Assembly: GCA_037176725.1 (NCBI GenBank)
Contig: JAZBRS010000074.1
Span: forward strand, 67,460,001-67,524,000
Source: Posidonia oceanica
Lineage: Eukaryota; Streptophyta; Magnoliopsida; Alismatales; Posidoniaceae
Reading direction: 5' to 3'
DNA length: 64,000 nt
A program made the position numbers and the translations under genes. Below, piece after piece: positions 54,169 to 64,000 of this stretch (its first letter is position 1; each line of letters opens with the position of its first letter). Below the pieces are notes generated by a model, which did not search any database, was not told the origin of the DNA, and saw only the letters and a program-made list of their open reading frames with translations.

Positions 54169-55654
54169 CGCAGGAGTGTAAGTGCAGGCTGCTGGTGCAG
54201 AAAGCTCAGGTATCTGTAAACAGAGTTGCAGTTCATCAGTTCAGGTATAAGCATACAACACTTGGCAGGTAAAGGGCATCATTTCAAAATTAACACAACA
54301 GTTTTATCAAGCTCAGCAGATAGCATTCAGAGTGCAGATATAATGCATATTCAGACTAGGGGCAGCTCTGCTGGGGCAAGTGGTTGGTCGGAGCTCTGGA
54401 CCAGTGCAGCTGGGAGGCGGTCGGCACATGCCGGATAGAAGTACTGTCTCAACGCCGGGCCAAGTTTTGCAGAGCGAGGAGATAGAAGAAAAAGGAAGGA
54501 CTTATGCTATGCATGCATGCAGGGTTTATGCTTAGTATGCGGAGAGATGTGCATGGTTCACAATAGATGCTTATAGGTGTATGCATGATTTTGCTTATAT
54601 GCTGTGGCCCTCAGCATATGGAGTGCTTGGTGCCTGCTGTAGAGGAAGAGAGGGGTCCCTGACTCACTGGACTCTACTCAAGCTCTTAAGTTGCTGGTGG
54701 CGCTCAGGAGAAGGTTATTTGCAGTGTAGGGGTGGTGGGTGGTGAGGACAGGCTCCAGACCAAACTCCCAAGGACCTACACCTACTCTTTTGCATCGTTT
54801 TGGCTCCCTCATAGGCATGTAGGTTTCCCCTATCCCTAACTTGGAGGCAATGGGCACCTAGCGGGAGTTGGGGAGCTGCTTGCTAAGTCTTGCTGAGTTT
54901 AAAGGCTTCGCAGGGTTTGCAGATTCCCTAGGCGCAAGTTGTTTATCTCTAAAGGATTGCGTTGCTTGCTTTTTTTTTTATTTCTAGGGTTGCTTTTTTT
55001 GCTTCTTTTCTTTTTGCTTTCTCTTTTTTTGCTTTTTGCTTTGCTTTTTCTTTTCTTCTTTTTTTTGCAAGCTTCCGCTATCCCAGGCTTAGAGGTAATG
55101 TGCGCTGGGGTTTTGAAGTGGATTCGGAGCTCCCAGGTGCTAAGTGATGGATCATCTCCAAAGTAGTTCAGAGGGACAGGGTTATGCTACACGCCTCTAT
55201 CTCTAGGGCCTGCTTCTGCCTTCGCCATCTGCTTGCTTTTCTTTTATGCCCATGCTTAGACATATTCTTTTATGCTCACATTTGCTCACACCCTAGCATT
55301 TTATCTCCCTCGGGAGGTGCAAGTCCTAAGGGGTTTGATTGTTTCACCGGTTCTCATTTGAAAGGTGGCTCCCTCACTAGCTAAGACGCCTAACTAGTGT
55401 CAGGTGAGGCAGGGTAGACTCCTTTCCAAAGCAGGCAGCACGTCCGATTTCATCATCGAGCCAGATGCAATGCATGATTTTGCAGGAATTTTTTATTTTT
55501 GTTGGAGGTATGCAGGAAGAGATAGAGAATGCAAGGCTGTATGTAGAGAATGTGGGAATGCAAGGGATGAGATTGGAATGCAAGGAGAATGTACAAGGAA
55601 GAGAAGATGAAAAGGGTAGGATGAAAGGAAATGCTCTGCAAGGTTGGGGCCAGG
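54169..55654 (-). other. Spacer between integrase and DUF7745 in element C
   Basis: Homologous to 15142-16504. The coding strand is polypurine at 54965-55070. A possible splice acceptor (TTTACAG then ATACCTGAG) lies just before the DUF7745 start. No gene seen. Confidence 0.6.
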
Positions 55655-56956
55655 CTATTGATAGTACTTCTTGAGGTAGCATGCATTGACCAGCTCTGAC
55701 TGCCTAGTCTGATCCATGTCCTCAAGAATCACTGCGCCACCTGAGAATGCCTGCTTGACCACAAAGGGGCCATGCCAGTTGGGTCGGAATTTGCCTCGAC
55801 CATCTGGCAAGTGGATGGCTCGCAGAACAAGGTCTCCTGGCTGGAAGCTCCTGCATCGCACCTTCTTTAGGTATGCTCTTGCCATCCGCTTCTGGTAGCA
55901 ACGAGCATTATGCATTTCTTGTAATCTACGCTCGTCTATCAGGTTGAGCTGGGCACAGCAGTCCACGACCCATTCTGCTTCTTCCAGCTCTGCTTCTTGC
56001 AAGATTCGCAGCAAAGGGATTTCTACTTCGACGGGCAGCACTGCTTCCATGCCATATGCTAGCAAATAAGGGGTTGCTCCTGTAGAGGTCCGCACTAATG
56101 TTCTATACGCCCAGAGTGCGTACAGGAGCTTATCATGCCAGTCTCTGTGGGTTTCTGCCATCTTCTTCATTATCTTCACAATGTTTTTGTTGGCAGACTC
56201 CACTGCTCCATTCATCTGTGGCCGATACGGTGAGGATCTATGATGCTTGATCTGATGCTTCTGCAGGTATTCCTCGATCCTCTTTGCAATAAAATTCGGG
56301 CCATTGTCAAAGATGATTGCATGCGAGACCCCATAACGGGTGACAATGTTATTTCTGATAAACTTCTCTGTCACCGTAGCTATGACTGCCTTGTAGGAGG
56401 TTGCTTCCACCCACTTAGTGAAATAATCTATCTCTACCAGGATGAAGCGATGACCATTTGATGTTACAGGGTGTATGGCGCCAATGACATCCATCCCCCA
56501 GGTGGAGAAGGGCCATGGTGAGGACATGCTGTGCAATTCCTGCGAGGGCACGTGCATAAGATTACCATCGATCTGGCAATTGTGGCATCTACGCACAAAC
56601 TGGCAGCAGTCTGCCTCCATGGTTGACCAGAAGTAGCCTTGCAACATTATCTTCTTGGCTAGTAGCACTCCATTCATATGTGGACCACAAGTCCCTGCAT
56701 GGACCTGGAGCATAAGGGTGTCGGCCTTTTGCTTGCTTAAGCAGCACAGGAGCATCTGGCTGTATGACCTTCTGTATAGCTGCCCTACCCCTAACACATA
56801 CTTTGATGCCAGACGCGCCAAAGTTCTTCCATCTGCCACTGAGGTGCCAGGCGGGTGGCTGCCAGACTCAAGGAATGCTTTGATATCACAATACCAAGGC
56901 TGCTCTTCTGCTGAATCTGCCTCCTCTATGCTCATGCAATGCGCAGGCTGCTCCAT
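55655..56956 (-). CDS. int: Integrase, element C (intact domain)
   Basis: 433 uninterrupted codons, the longest intact enzymatic segment in the window. The HHCC zinc site is at residues 86, 93, 124 and 127 of this segment. The catalytic residues are Asp156 (GMDVIG), Asp217 (IFDNGPN) and Glu253 (GAVESANKN), giving a DD35E spacing. The C-terminal part has RCRSFQPGDLVL, NWHGPFVVKQ and the end KKYYQ. The true N-terminus lies within the polyprotein, because the segment opens after a TAG at 57002. Upstream stops mean it could not be made as part of a full polyprotein without readthrough. Confidence 0.88.
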   Translation of the reverse strand: MEQPAHCMSIEEADSAEEQPWYCDIKAFLESGSHPPGTSVADGRTLARLASKYVLGVGQLYRRSYSQMLLCCLSKQKADTLMLQVHAGTCGPHMNGVLLAKKIMLQGYFWSTMEADCCQFVRRCHNCQIDGNLMHVPSQELHSMSSPWPFSTWGMDVIGAIHPVTSNGHRFILVEIDYFTKWVEATSYKAVIATVTEKFIRNNIVTRYGVSHAIIFDNGPNFIAKRIEEYLQKHQIKHHRSSPYRPQMNGAVESANKNIVKIMKKMAETHRDWHDKLLYALWAYRTLVRTSTGATPYLLAYGMEAVLPVEVEIPLLRILQEAELEEAEWVVDCCAQLNLIDERRLQEMHNARCYQKRMARAYLKKVRCRSFQPGDLVLRAIHLPDGRGKFRPNWHGPFVVKQAFSGGAVILEDMDQTRQSELVNACYLKKYYQ

Positions 56957-57001
56957 GTGTGTAACTGATACATCTACTGCTCGATCCTCAGGTATACTGA
57001 G

Positions 57002-57520
57002 CTAGGACGCTAAGGTTGCCAATGCATCTGCATATGTGTTCCTTGCTCTGTTCATATACGAGAAGCAGATGCTTGCAAATTGCTCCATCAGCTTCAGCAG
57101 GTGCTCATGATATGGCACTAACTTTGGATCTTTTGTTCTCCAGTCGCCATTCACTTGGGAAATCACCAGCATGGCATCGCTGTGCACATGCAGCTTCTGC
57201 GCCTTGTGCTCGAGTGCGACCTTCAATCCCAGAATGCATGCTTCATATTCTGCTTCGTTGTTAGTGCATTTGAAGGTCAGCTTCCTTGCAAAGGGGATCA
57301 TCTGCCCCTATGGTGTGGTCAGCACTGCGCCTATGCCTCGACCCTTCTTGTTGACAGCGCCAACAAAGTAGAGCTGCCAATGCTCTAACTCTTCAGGGTC
57401 TTCCCCAGCGTCTTCCATTGCAAAGAGGATGTCCTCATCCGGGAACTGCATTTGGAGAGGCTGGTATTCAAGCAAAGGAAAGTCTACAAGGTGATCTGCC
57501 ATGGCTTGGCCCTTCATGAC
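57002..57520 (-). pseudogene. Second (archaeal-type) RNase H, element C
   Basis: WQLYFVGAVNKKGRGIGAVL, NNEAEYEACILGL, HSDAMLVISQVNGDW and ADALATLAS. The first catalytic Asp has become Val (YFVG; YFDG in B), so the domain is probably inactive as well as interrupted. TAG at 57308 coincides with the B stop at 18158; another TAG is at 57002. Confidence 0.8.
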
Positions 57521-57820
57521 TCGCTACGTGACAAAGGTGATGTCGTACTGAGACAACAACACTTGCCACTTGACGCATCTGCCCACCATTGCTGGTTTCT
57601 GGAAGAGGAACTTGATGGGGTCATGTCGGCATAGGAGCCGGACTGGGTACACCATCATGTAGTGCCTCAGCTTCTGTGCAGCCTAGAAAAGGGATAGGCA
57701 GGTCTTCTCCATTGTGTTATACTTGGCTTCGCAGTCATTGAATTTCTTGCTCAGGTAATAAATTGCGTGCTCCTTTCTACCAGATTCATCATGCTGGCCC
57801 AAGACGGCGCCCATGGAATG
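57521..57820 (-). pseudogene. Retroviral-type RNase H and connection, element C
   Basis: Contains the HSMGAVLG, YYLSKKF and QKLRHYMM region in the pol frame. It is broken by TAG near 57819, TAG near 57688 (for Trp) and TAG near 57523 (for the Gln in B). Confidence 0.75.
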
Positions 57821-58693
57821 CTAGGTGGTAGAGAGGTAGAGAAGCAGAGGTCTCACAGGTGTGGGAGGGACCAACACAGGAGGCTTGGTCAGAAGCTGCT
57901 TGATTTTGTTGAGGGCGGCTTGACACTCTTCACTCCAGCTGATCTGCGCATTCTTCTTCAGGAGCTTGAAGATCGGTTCGCATATAGGCGTGAGCTGTGC
58001 AATGAACCGACTAATATACTGCAGGCGTCCGAGCAGGCCTCGGACTTCTTTCTCTGTCCTAGGGGGTGGCATATCCACGATGGCTTTTGCTTTCATCGGG
58101 TCCACTTCAATCCCCCTCTGGCTAACAATGTAGCCTAGGAGCTTGCCAGAAGATACCCCAAATATGCATTTGCTGGGGTTAAGGCACAACTTGTACTTTC
58201 GCAAGCGGTCAAAGAGCTCTCTTAAGTAGGCAAGATGATCCTCAGGCTCTTTGGTCTTGGCAATCATATCGTCCACGTAAACCTCAACTTCTTGATGCAT
58301 GAGGTCATGGAAAAGTGCAGTCATGGCCCTCTGATAGGTTGCGCCAGCATTCTTCAACCCAAACGGCATAACTTGATAGCAGAAGACACCCCAAGGGGTG
58401 ATGAATGATGTTTTCTCCATATCCTCTTCTACCATTCTAATCTGATTATAGCCAGAGAAGCCGTCCATGAAAGAGAGCATCTTGTGCCCTACAGTATTAT
58501 CGACTAGGATGTCAATGTGCGGTAGTGGAAAATCATCCTTGGGACTCGCCTTGTTCAGGTCCTGATAGTCAATGCACATGCAGACTCGTCCGTCCTTCTT
58601 GGGCACTGGGACAACATTTGCAAGCCACTCAGGGTAAAGGACGACCTTGAGGAAGTTAACGCCGTGCTGCTTCATGATCTCCTCTTTGATCAT
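57821..58693 (-). pseudogene. Reverse transcriptase, element C
   Basis: 290-codon open segment covering the fingers, palm and thumb: VPKKDGRVCMCIDYQDLNKA, SFMDGFSGYNQI with the first catalytic Asp at residue 77, FGLKNAGATYQRAM, and YVDD at 139-142. It continues through GYIVSQRGIEVDPMKAKAI to the RNase H connection. It is open at the active site but separated from its N-terminal part (58727-59371) by a TAG near 58715, and bounded by another TAG at the 3' side. Confidence 0.88.
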
Positions 58694-59279
58694 AAGTAGC
58701 CACTACGGTTGCCATCGCCTTAGCTTCTACTTTACTGGCCTTGCATCTGGGTCTAAGGGCAGGTTGTGCACAACTATCTCAATGTCGAGGCTGACCATAT
58801 CCTTGTAGCTCCAGGCAAAGACATCCGCATACTCCTTCAAGAATGCGATGAATTCTGCTCTAGCCTGGGGCGATAGAAGGGCGTTGATGTGGACCTCTCT
58901 GACTTCTTCTGCTGTGCCAATGCTGACAACCTTTGTCTCTTCTTTGACATGGAGGTTGGGGCCTTCTAGATCGTCGTCGTGGGGCCAGAACTCAGGCGAT
59001 GGTTCATCATTCTCATCTTCGCCTACATCATCCTCCTCTCCATATGCAATAAGTTCTGAGAGGATCTCCTTCTTAAAGGTGAGATCTGAGATATCGAAGG
59101 AGTGCAAGTGTTCTACTGCTTGGCCCTGGTGACGCTTCAGGATGGTCACGCACACCCGAGTGTTTTTATACCCTCGGCGCGCGACCTCTGTCTTGGCAAG
59201 CTTCTCAGCTATTTCTGCCTGCTTTGACTTTGCTGATTCTATTAACTCTGTTGCTACTGACTGTACTGCTGGTGACTGC
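58694..59279 (-). pseudogene. N-terminal part of RT, element C
   Basis: TILKRHQGQAVEHLHSFDI, then an acidic run (EEDDVGEDENDEPSPEF) and FAWSYKDMVSLDIEIVVHNL, matching B 19580-20002. It ends at TAG 58727, the same site as in B. Confidence 0.8.
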
Positions 59280-59827
59280 TGCATTGCATATTGTGTCGCT
59301 ACCGATACATGCTGTACTGCCGCCACTTGTGCATATTGCTCTGCTACTACTGCATGCTGTACTGCCGCCACTTGTGCATATTGCTCTGCTACTACTGCAT
59401 GCTGCTCTACTAATATAGGTGCATGTTGCTCTAGTGCTACTGCATGTTGCTCTACTAATATAGGTGCATGTTGCTCTACTGCTACTGCATGTTGCTCTAT
59501 ATCTACTGCATGGTGCTCTGCTTCTACTACATGGGACTCTACATCTATTGCATGGTGCTCTACATCTACTGCATGGGATGCTACTTCTACTGCATGGGGC
59601 TCTGCATGGGACTCTGCATGGGACTCTGCATGGTGCTCTGCATGGGACTCTGCATGGGGCTCTGCATGGGACTCTACATGGTGCTCTGCATGGGACTCTA
59701 CATGGGACTCTGCATGGGACTCTCCTCCTTCTGCATGGTGCTCTGCATAGGGCTCTGCATGGGACTCTGCATGGGACTCTCCTACCTCTACATGCTGTAC
59801 TACATGATTCTCTACTATTGGTGCATC
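59280..59827 (-). repeat. In-frame His-rich tandem repeat in the C polyprotein
   Basis: On the pol frame a 12-base unit codes for tetrapeptides such as HAES, HAEP, HAEH and HVES, grading into longer HAVDVE, HAPILVEQ and YAQVAAVQ units. About 180 codons are open, directly after a TAG at 59828. B has only about 70 unrelated residues between the same flanking blocks, so this is an expansion in C. The ORFs in the other two frames over this stretch (CRVPCRAP on the minus strand and others on the plus strand) are shadows. Confidence 0.85.
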
Positions 59828-60600
59828 CTACTCTGCTACTGCTGCTTTGCCTATATGTGGCATGTGCTGCACAAACCATCGAGATCCACCCCCTGGCTGC
59901 AGGGTGATCAGTTCATCTGGTCTGATGGGTGCCTTGAGCGCTAGATCTTCCTCTAGGACCACGATAGAGGGATCTGTAGCCACGGCCTTCCCCTTCTTTT
60001 GCGCAGTCTCATGTTCTGCTACGTCCTGCGCCAGGGACGCGAGCTGCTCCTGGAATAACTGCTCCAAGTCTACCATAGAGAAATCAATCTGAGCATCAGC
60101 AGTCGCTCCTACCTCCTCATCCGAGGGTGAGTCGACGTAGTATGTGACTGCCGAACTTGCGGCCGGCCCTGGCTCGACTGCTGGGCTTTCTGCTACCTAG
60201 GGCATTTGCTTTGCTGCTGCTAGGTATGCTGCCAGGATCACTGCTGGTGCTGGCGAGGAGGCACAACTGCTCTTCTGAGGAGCCGATGACTGGGCCGCCA
60301 TGCTTGGGGATGAAATGCCGGTGCCCGTGGGTGACAGTGGTGGTCTCCCGGTAGCAGCAGCAAGAATCTTCCGCATAGCAAGATCTGCTAAGGCTGACAG
60401 CGGTGTGCCTGACTAAGCCGCCCAGCTTGCTTGTGGCGCTATCAATGATGTGGGCTGAGTCACGCTGTCGCCTGACCCGGCTGACTGTGCCGCCTGAGAA
60501 GGTGATTTCCAAGCTGGTGCGGCTGCAGCCACAGGCTGACTGCCGAGTAATGCCGGTGTGTGTGTTCCTGGCTCTAGTGCTGCAGCTACGACTGTCGGCA
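59828..60600 (-). pseudogene. Protease-RT linker, element C
   Basis: YYVDSPSDEEV, a short helical block (LEQLFQEQLASLAQDVAEHE) and ITLQPGGGSRWFVQHMPHIG match B 20009-20593. Stops near 60197 and 60413 interrupt it. The frame changes relative to protease near 60600, from a small indel or a spliced boundary. Confidence 0.6.
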
Positions 60601-61623
60601 ACTTTGTGATGCTGCAGGAAGAAGGGAAGCTGTCAGCCCTGTCCCAGGGTTTGCCAATTCTGCTGCTTCATTGGTAAGTGCTAAGCAAACTGACCGGGAC
60701 GCAGTCGCGCTAAGCTGGTCCTTGCTGCTGGTTGGGGCTGCCTCAACTATACCAGACTCTTCCTCATCTGAGTAATAGTCCTCGATGCAGACCCATTGTT
60801 CTTCTGGTAGCTGAGAACTTGGGCATAGCGCCTGCTGTGCTGAGGCTTCATTGCTGGTTGATTCTAGGATACCTGCACTGGTGAAGTTAGTGAGGTCCTG
60901 CGGAATGGCCATCTTCTGATCCTTGGGCGGCATGCATTTGTCTTTACTGGACTGCAAATCATATCCAAGGCCTTCAGACTCTCTTCGCTCTGCTGCTTGG
61001 ACTGGCCCAGCGTTTCCCTGGCCATACCGCCCGAGCGGCGCTCCTTTGACATAGCCCCACCTGTGACAGACATTCTCGACCAACCGAAAGGGGTTGCTGT
61101 AAACGACCAAGGAGTTGACACGTTCAAGATCAGGTACAAAGCTAACCGGCTCGCACTGATTAACTCGATACAAAGCAGCTGAAAGTTCAGGGTCAAAAGG
61201 GATTATATGCGAAGAGATGGGTGCAACCGCCTTGATCCGCTCCTTCTCGAAGTTTTCCGCCATTACAACGATAACATCGTCGCCGTGGCGAAACTTGATC
61301 ATGCGGTGGAGGGTCGAGGGGATGACCTGATGCTTGTGAAGCCAAGGGCGCTCAAGCAGGAAGTTAAAGTTAGGCTCCAAGTCAACAATGTAGAACTCCA
61401 CATCGAAAGTGACCAGGCCAATGATCAAAGGAATAATCAGAATCCCTAGAGCGTCATGGTGCGTATTATCAAAAGCTGTCATTCCCTTTATTGCCGGAGT
61501 GATATCTTCGGCTTTGAATCCAAGCCTGGTTGCAGTGTGTAACAGACAGACATTAAGGCCTGACCCGTTATCAACCAGCGATAGGGGAATGCGAAAGTTT
61601 TTGTATTGCACTGTGACAAACAA
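60601..61623 (-). pseudogene. Aspartic protease region, element C
   Basis: YKNFRIPLSLVDNGSGLNV places the active-site Asp at residue 18 of this segment, followed by FNFLLERPWLHKHQVIPS and the ENFEKERIKAV block. It runs 345 codons in the gag frame and ends at 60586 by frameshift. A TGA near 61743 separates it from the segment upstream. Confidence 0.82.
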
Positions 61624-61743
61624 GGGTTGGTTGTGATTAATCCCGGCCGGAGGCAGCTCATCGCTTGTGAAAGAGATGATCTACGACTCCGCGATAACGC
61701 CAACCATGCTCTCCAGGGCTACAGGCTCTATGGCTTGGGACAC

Positions 61744-63030
61744 TCAGGCAGCTTGGAACACTCGGAGACAAGCCTCACGGTGTTTGGAAGAGGAGTGGAT
61801 AAGGTCCCAAATGGATATATTGGCTTTAACCCTCCTAAGCTGGGAAGTGATGTTTGTTTTGTGGTGCGGCTTTCTGGCAGCAGGAGGGGGTGCTCTGGGA
61901 GTTGGCTCTATCGGGCTAGGTGCAGAGGGCTGGCTTGATGCTGGGGGTGCTGTGGGTTGGCTTGCTGGTAGGGGTGTTATGGGTTGGCTTGCTGGTGGAG
62001 GTGCAGCGGGTGCTGGACGGTTGGGCCTTACCACTAGTGCTGTGGGCTGGTATACCCTACCTGACCACGTGACTTCTGCACATGTTTCCGTGGCGTAGTC
62101 ATAAGGTATGCGATGGGGGTCCCAAGTTAAGTCAATAACCATAGGGGCCTGTGCTTCGAGCACGAGAGAGGCTACCGGAGGGTTGGCTGGGTAATAGGGC
62201 AAGGGTTGCTGGTATTGGTAGGTTGCAGGAGGCCCTAGCTGGGACCAGGCTAACAGGCTGACTAGGGGCCTACCTAAATAGGAGGCTGGGGTTTGGGCCT
62301 GAGGTCTGGCTTGAAGGTATACAGGGGCAGGGGCCTGAGGATGCGTGGTAGGGCGAGCAGCGGAGCACCCCGGCCTGGCACGAGGTCGGATCATATGGAC
62401 TCCCGACTCGGAGCTGGCAACAGCGGCACGATAAAGAGCAAGAGGGAAGGACTTCGAGACATCGTGAATGAGCTCGGAGGGGTCTACCATAGACATAGCA
62501 GGCCCGGAGGGGGAGAGAGAATAGATTCCTGAGGTCCCCGCGCCCCCCGGATTGGGATGCTCCGGAAGGGGCTGGTGGACAGTGCTGGGATGAGGAGGTG
62601 CTAATGCAGATGCAGGGGCTAATGCTGATGGAGAGACAGAAGATGGTGCCTCGTGCGTGTGGATCGAGATTGTTCCCAACTCAATCAGATTCTGGATAGC
62701 GTCCCGCAGAGTGAGGCAACTATTCGTCGAGTGCCCGGGGGCTCGATGAAAGTCGCAGAAAAGGTGCGCCTTATGCCAATGCGGAAGTGGATTTGGCAAA
62801 GGACGCGCCTCGGGAAACCTCAGAAATGTCGCAACCTTGGGGAGGATGGTGGTTAGCGGTTCCACCAGTGGGGTGAATTGACGCCGTGGCTGCCTTGGTC
62901 CCTGGGGTTGCGCTTGCCAGACCGGTGCGACAGGATACATCGGTTGGGCAGTGGTGGTGATTTGTGGTGTGGTGGGTGCTCTAGGTGCTGGTGCATAGAC
63001 TACTTGATGCGGGGGAGGCCAAACCGCCAA
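61744..63030 (-). pseudogene. gag: gag C-terminal part and gag-protease linker, element C
   Basis: 428-codon segment. Pro-rich start, then the complete zinc knuckle C92-x2-H95-x4-H100-x4-C105 (FCDFHRAPGHSTNSC). Then GTSGIYSLSPSGPAMSMVDPSELIH, a long Pro/Ala-rich linker and the TWSGRVYQP block. The frame matches gag upstream, with a TAG at 63031 between them. Confidence 0.85.
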
Positions 63031-64000
63031 CTAAACAGGCACAGGCACGGGGTCGACGTAGGCAACAACAGGCTTTGGCGAGTCCTTCTTCTTGGGCCAG
63101 CTGCTGGTACCACTGCTGTTGCTGCTAGTGTTGCCGCTGGAGTTGTTGCTGTTGCTGTTGCTGCTGGCGGTGGCCTGCTTGGCAAATGCAGAAAGCGCTG
63201 GGAAGTTGCCACTCTGTAGCGAACTCTTCATGCGGGTGCCAGCCTGGATCAGTGCAGAGAAGGTTGTTACAGGCTGAATGCTGAGCAGAGCCCCGACAGC
63301 AGGTGCCGCACCCCCGATCACAATCTCGAGGGACTCCTCATCAGAGGGTCCGTCTCGAACTTGCGAAGCGAGTGCGTGCCAGCGGCTGACATACTCCTCG
63401 AACGGCTCGCCGGGGTTCTGCTTTAATGCGACGAGGTACACGCGCTTAGGGACTAGGTCCAAGTTGAAGGAGTATTGTCCCAGGAATGCCTGGCTGAGGT
63501 CATTCCACGTCTTAATGCTGGCCATATCAAGTGAGGTGAACCACTTGAGCGTAGGGCCACTCAGACTTTTCTGGAACAAGCAGATTAGCAACCTCTCGTC
63601 AGCCTGGAGCTGAGCGAGATCTCCGCAGTACACCTTCAGGTGTGCAATTGGGCAGCCTCTACCATTGTATTTTTTAAATACCGGGATGCGGAACTTCGGG
63701 GGGAGTACTGCCTCTGGGAAATAACAGAGGTTCCGGAACTGGCAAGACTGGTGGTCCATACCCTGCACTTGTCGAAGTGCTTTCTCCAAAACAGCGAGCC
63801 TGTTGTCGCTGGAGTCTGGAGCTGCTGCCAACTGAGGTGGTACAGCAGGGGCAGGGGCCACATACGCCGCATAAGATGCATCGAGGTACTCCTCTAGGTC
63901 AACCATCACCTCGCCTGGTGGAGCGACGGGATGGGCGGCGTATCCGTGTGGATGTGCAGTGTGTGTAGGCATGTATACTGGGGTAGGGTATTGCTGATGC
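63031..64000 (-). pseudogene. gag: gag domain, element C (runs off the window)
   Basis: 313 open codons inside the window. The gag domain is FPEAVLPPKFRIPVFKKYNG, LLICLFQKSLSGPTLKWFTSL and QAFLGQYSFNLDLVPKRVYL, then EEYVSRWHALASQVRDGPSDEESLEIVI. A Ser/Asn-rich stretch follows, coded by CTG/TTG repeats near 63110-63170. The N-terminus is beyond 64000. A single TAG at 63031 is the only break seen between this and the zinc knuckle. Confidence 0.85.

Larger units (their letters stand above)
50541..64000 (-). mobile_element. Element C: Tat/Ogre-like LTR retrotransposon (5' end outside the window)
   Basis: Minus-strand internal region with PPT (50557-50541), hairpin array, DUF7745 ORF, integrase, two RNase H domains, RT, protease and gag, colinear with element B. 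The 5' LTR and PBS lie beyond 64000. Its 3' LTR is type II, although its coding region resembles that of type-I element B. gag-pro and pol are in different frames, with the shift near 60600. Confidence 0.88.

Noticed and set aside
59205..59907. Cys/Arg/Pro and Leu/His repeat ORFs in other frames over the C repeat
   Set aside because: Only the minus-strand frame coding HAES-type repeats is in phase with flanking pol sequence; the others are shadows.

Overview
This window is nuclear DNA of a flowering plant, most likely a eudicot, and everything recognisable in it is LTR retrotransposon. The protein remnants (gag, aspartic protease, reverse transcriptase, two successive RNase H domains, integrase) and the primer-binding sites (TGGCGACTCCGCTGGGGA and variants) fit the Tat/Ogre branch of Ty3/gypsy, known for very long LTRs and extra ORFs. 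I found no host gene, tRNA, rRNA or CRISPR array. The species cannot be named from this sequence.

Layout. (1) 1-1471: fragment 'Z', a minus-strand DUF7745-like ORF from an older element. (2) 1472-47042: element 'A', plus strand, inserted in Z. Its type-II 5' LTR is split into 1472-2723 and 31090-33090. It has a PBS at 33092, a damaged gag, no pol, a hairpin-rich 3' region, a polypurine tract at 45951 and a truncated 3' LTR from 45967. (3) 2724-31084: element 'B', minus strand, inserted in A's 5' LTR with a near-perfect 5-bp target duplication (cctgg/cttgg). It has 4.6-kb type-I LTRs, a gag-pro-pol region of about 8.7 kb, and a DUF7745 ORF downstream of integrase. A plus-strand chimeric LTR fragment 'E' (9085-13664) lies in its 3' part. 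(4) 37446-42703: 'S', a 5.26-kb solo type-I LTR with a perfect CCACC duplication, inside A. (5) 47043-50540: a complete minus-strand type-II LTR with a short internal stub 'D', joined head-on to A's broken 3' LTR. (6) 50541-64000: element 'C', minus strand, which uses that same LTR as its 3' LTR. It carries a hairpin array, DUF7745, integrase, RNase H, RT, protease and gag, and its 5' end lies outside the window.

B and C share the same plan: 5' LTR, PBS, leader, gag-pro-pol, DUF7745 ORF, hairpin-repeat 3' region, PPT, 3' LTR. A keeps only the ends and gag, so it would depend on proteins made elsewhere. All coding regions carry stops. Most are C-to-T type (CAG to TAG, CGA to TGA, TGG to TAG), as expected for heavily methylated DNA.

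Most unusual signals: arrays of a 29-bp inverted-repeat cassette (9-bp arm, 11-base loop, 9-bp arm) throughout the type-II LTRs; hairpin minisatellites with paired compensatory changes before the 3' LTR in A, B and C; a likely leader intron whose donor lies in the LTR and whose acceptor lies just before gag, so that splicing removes the PBS; and a His-rich tandem-repeat insertion in the C polyprotein.
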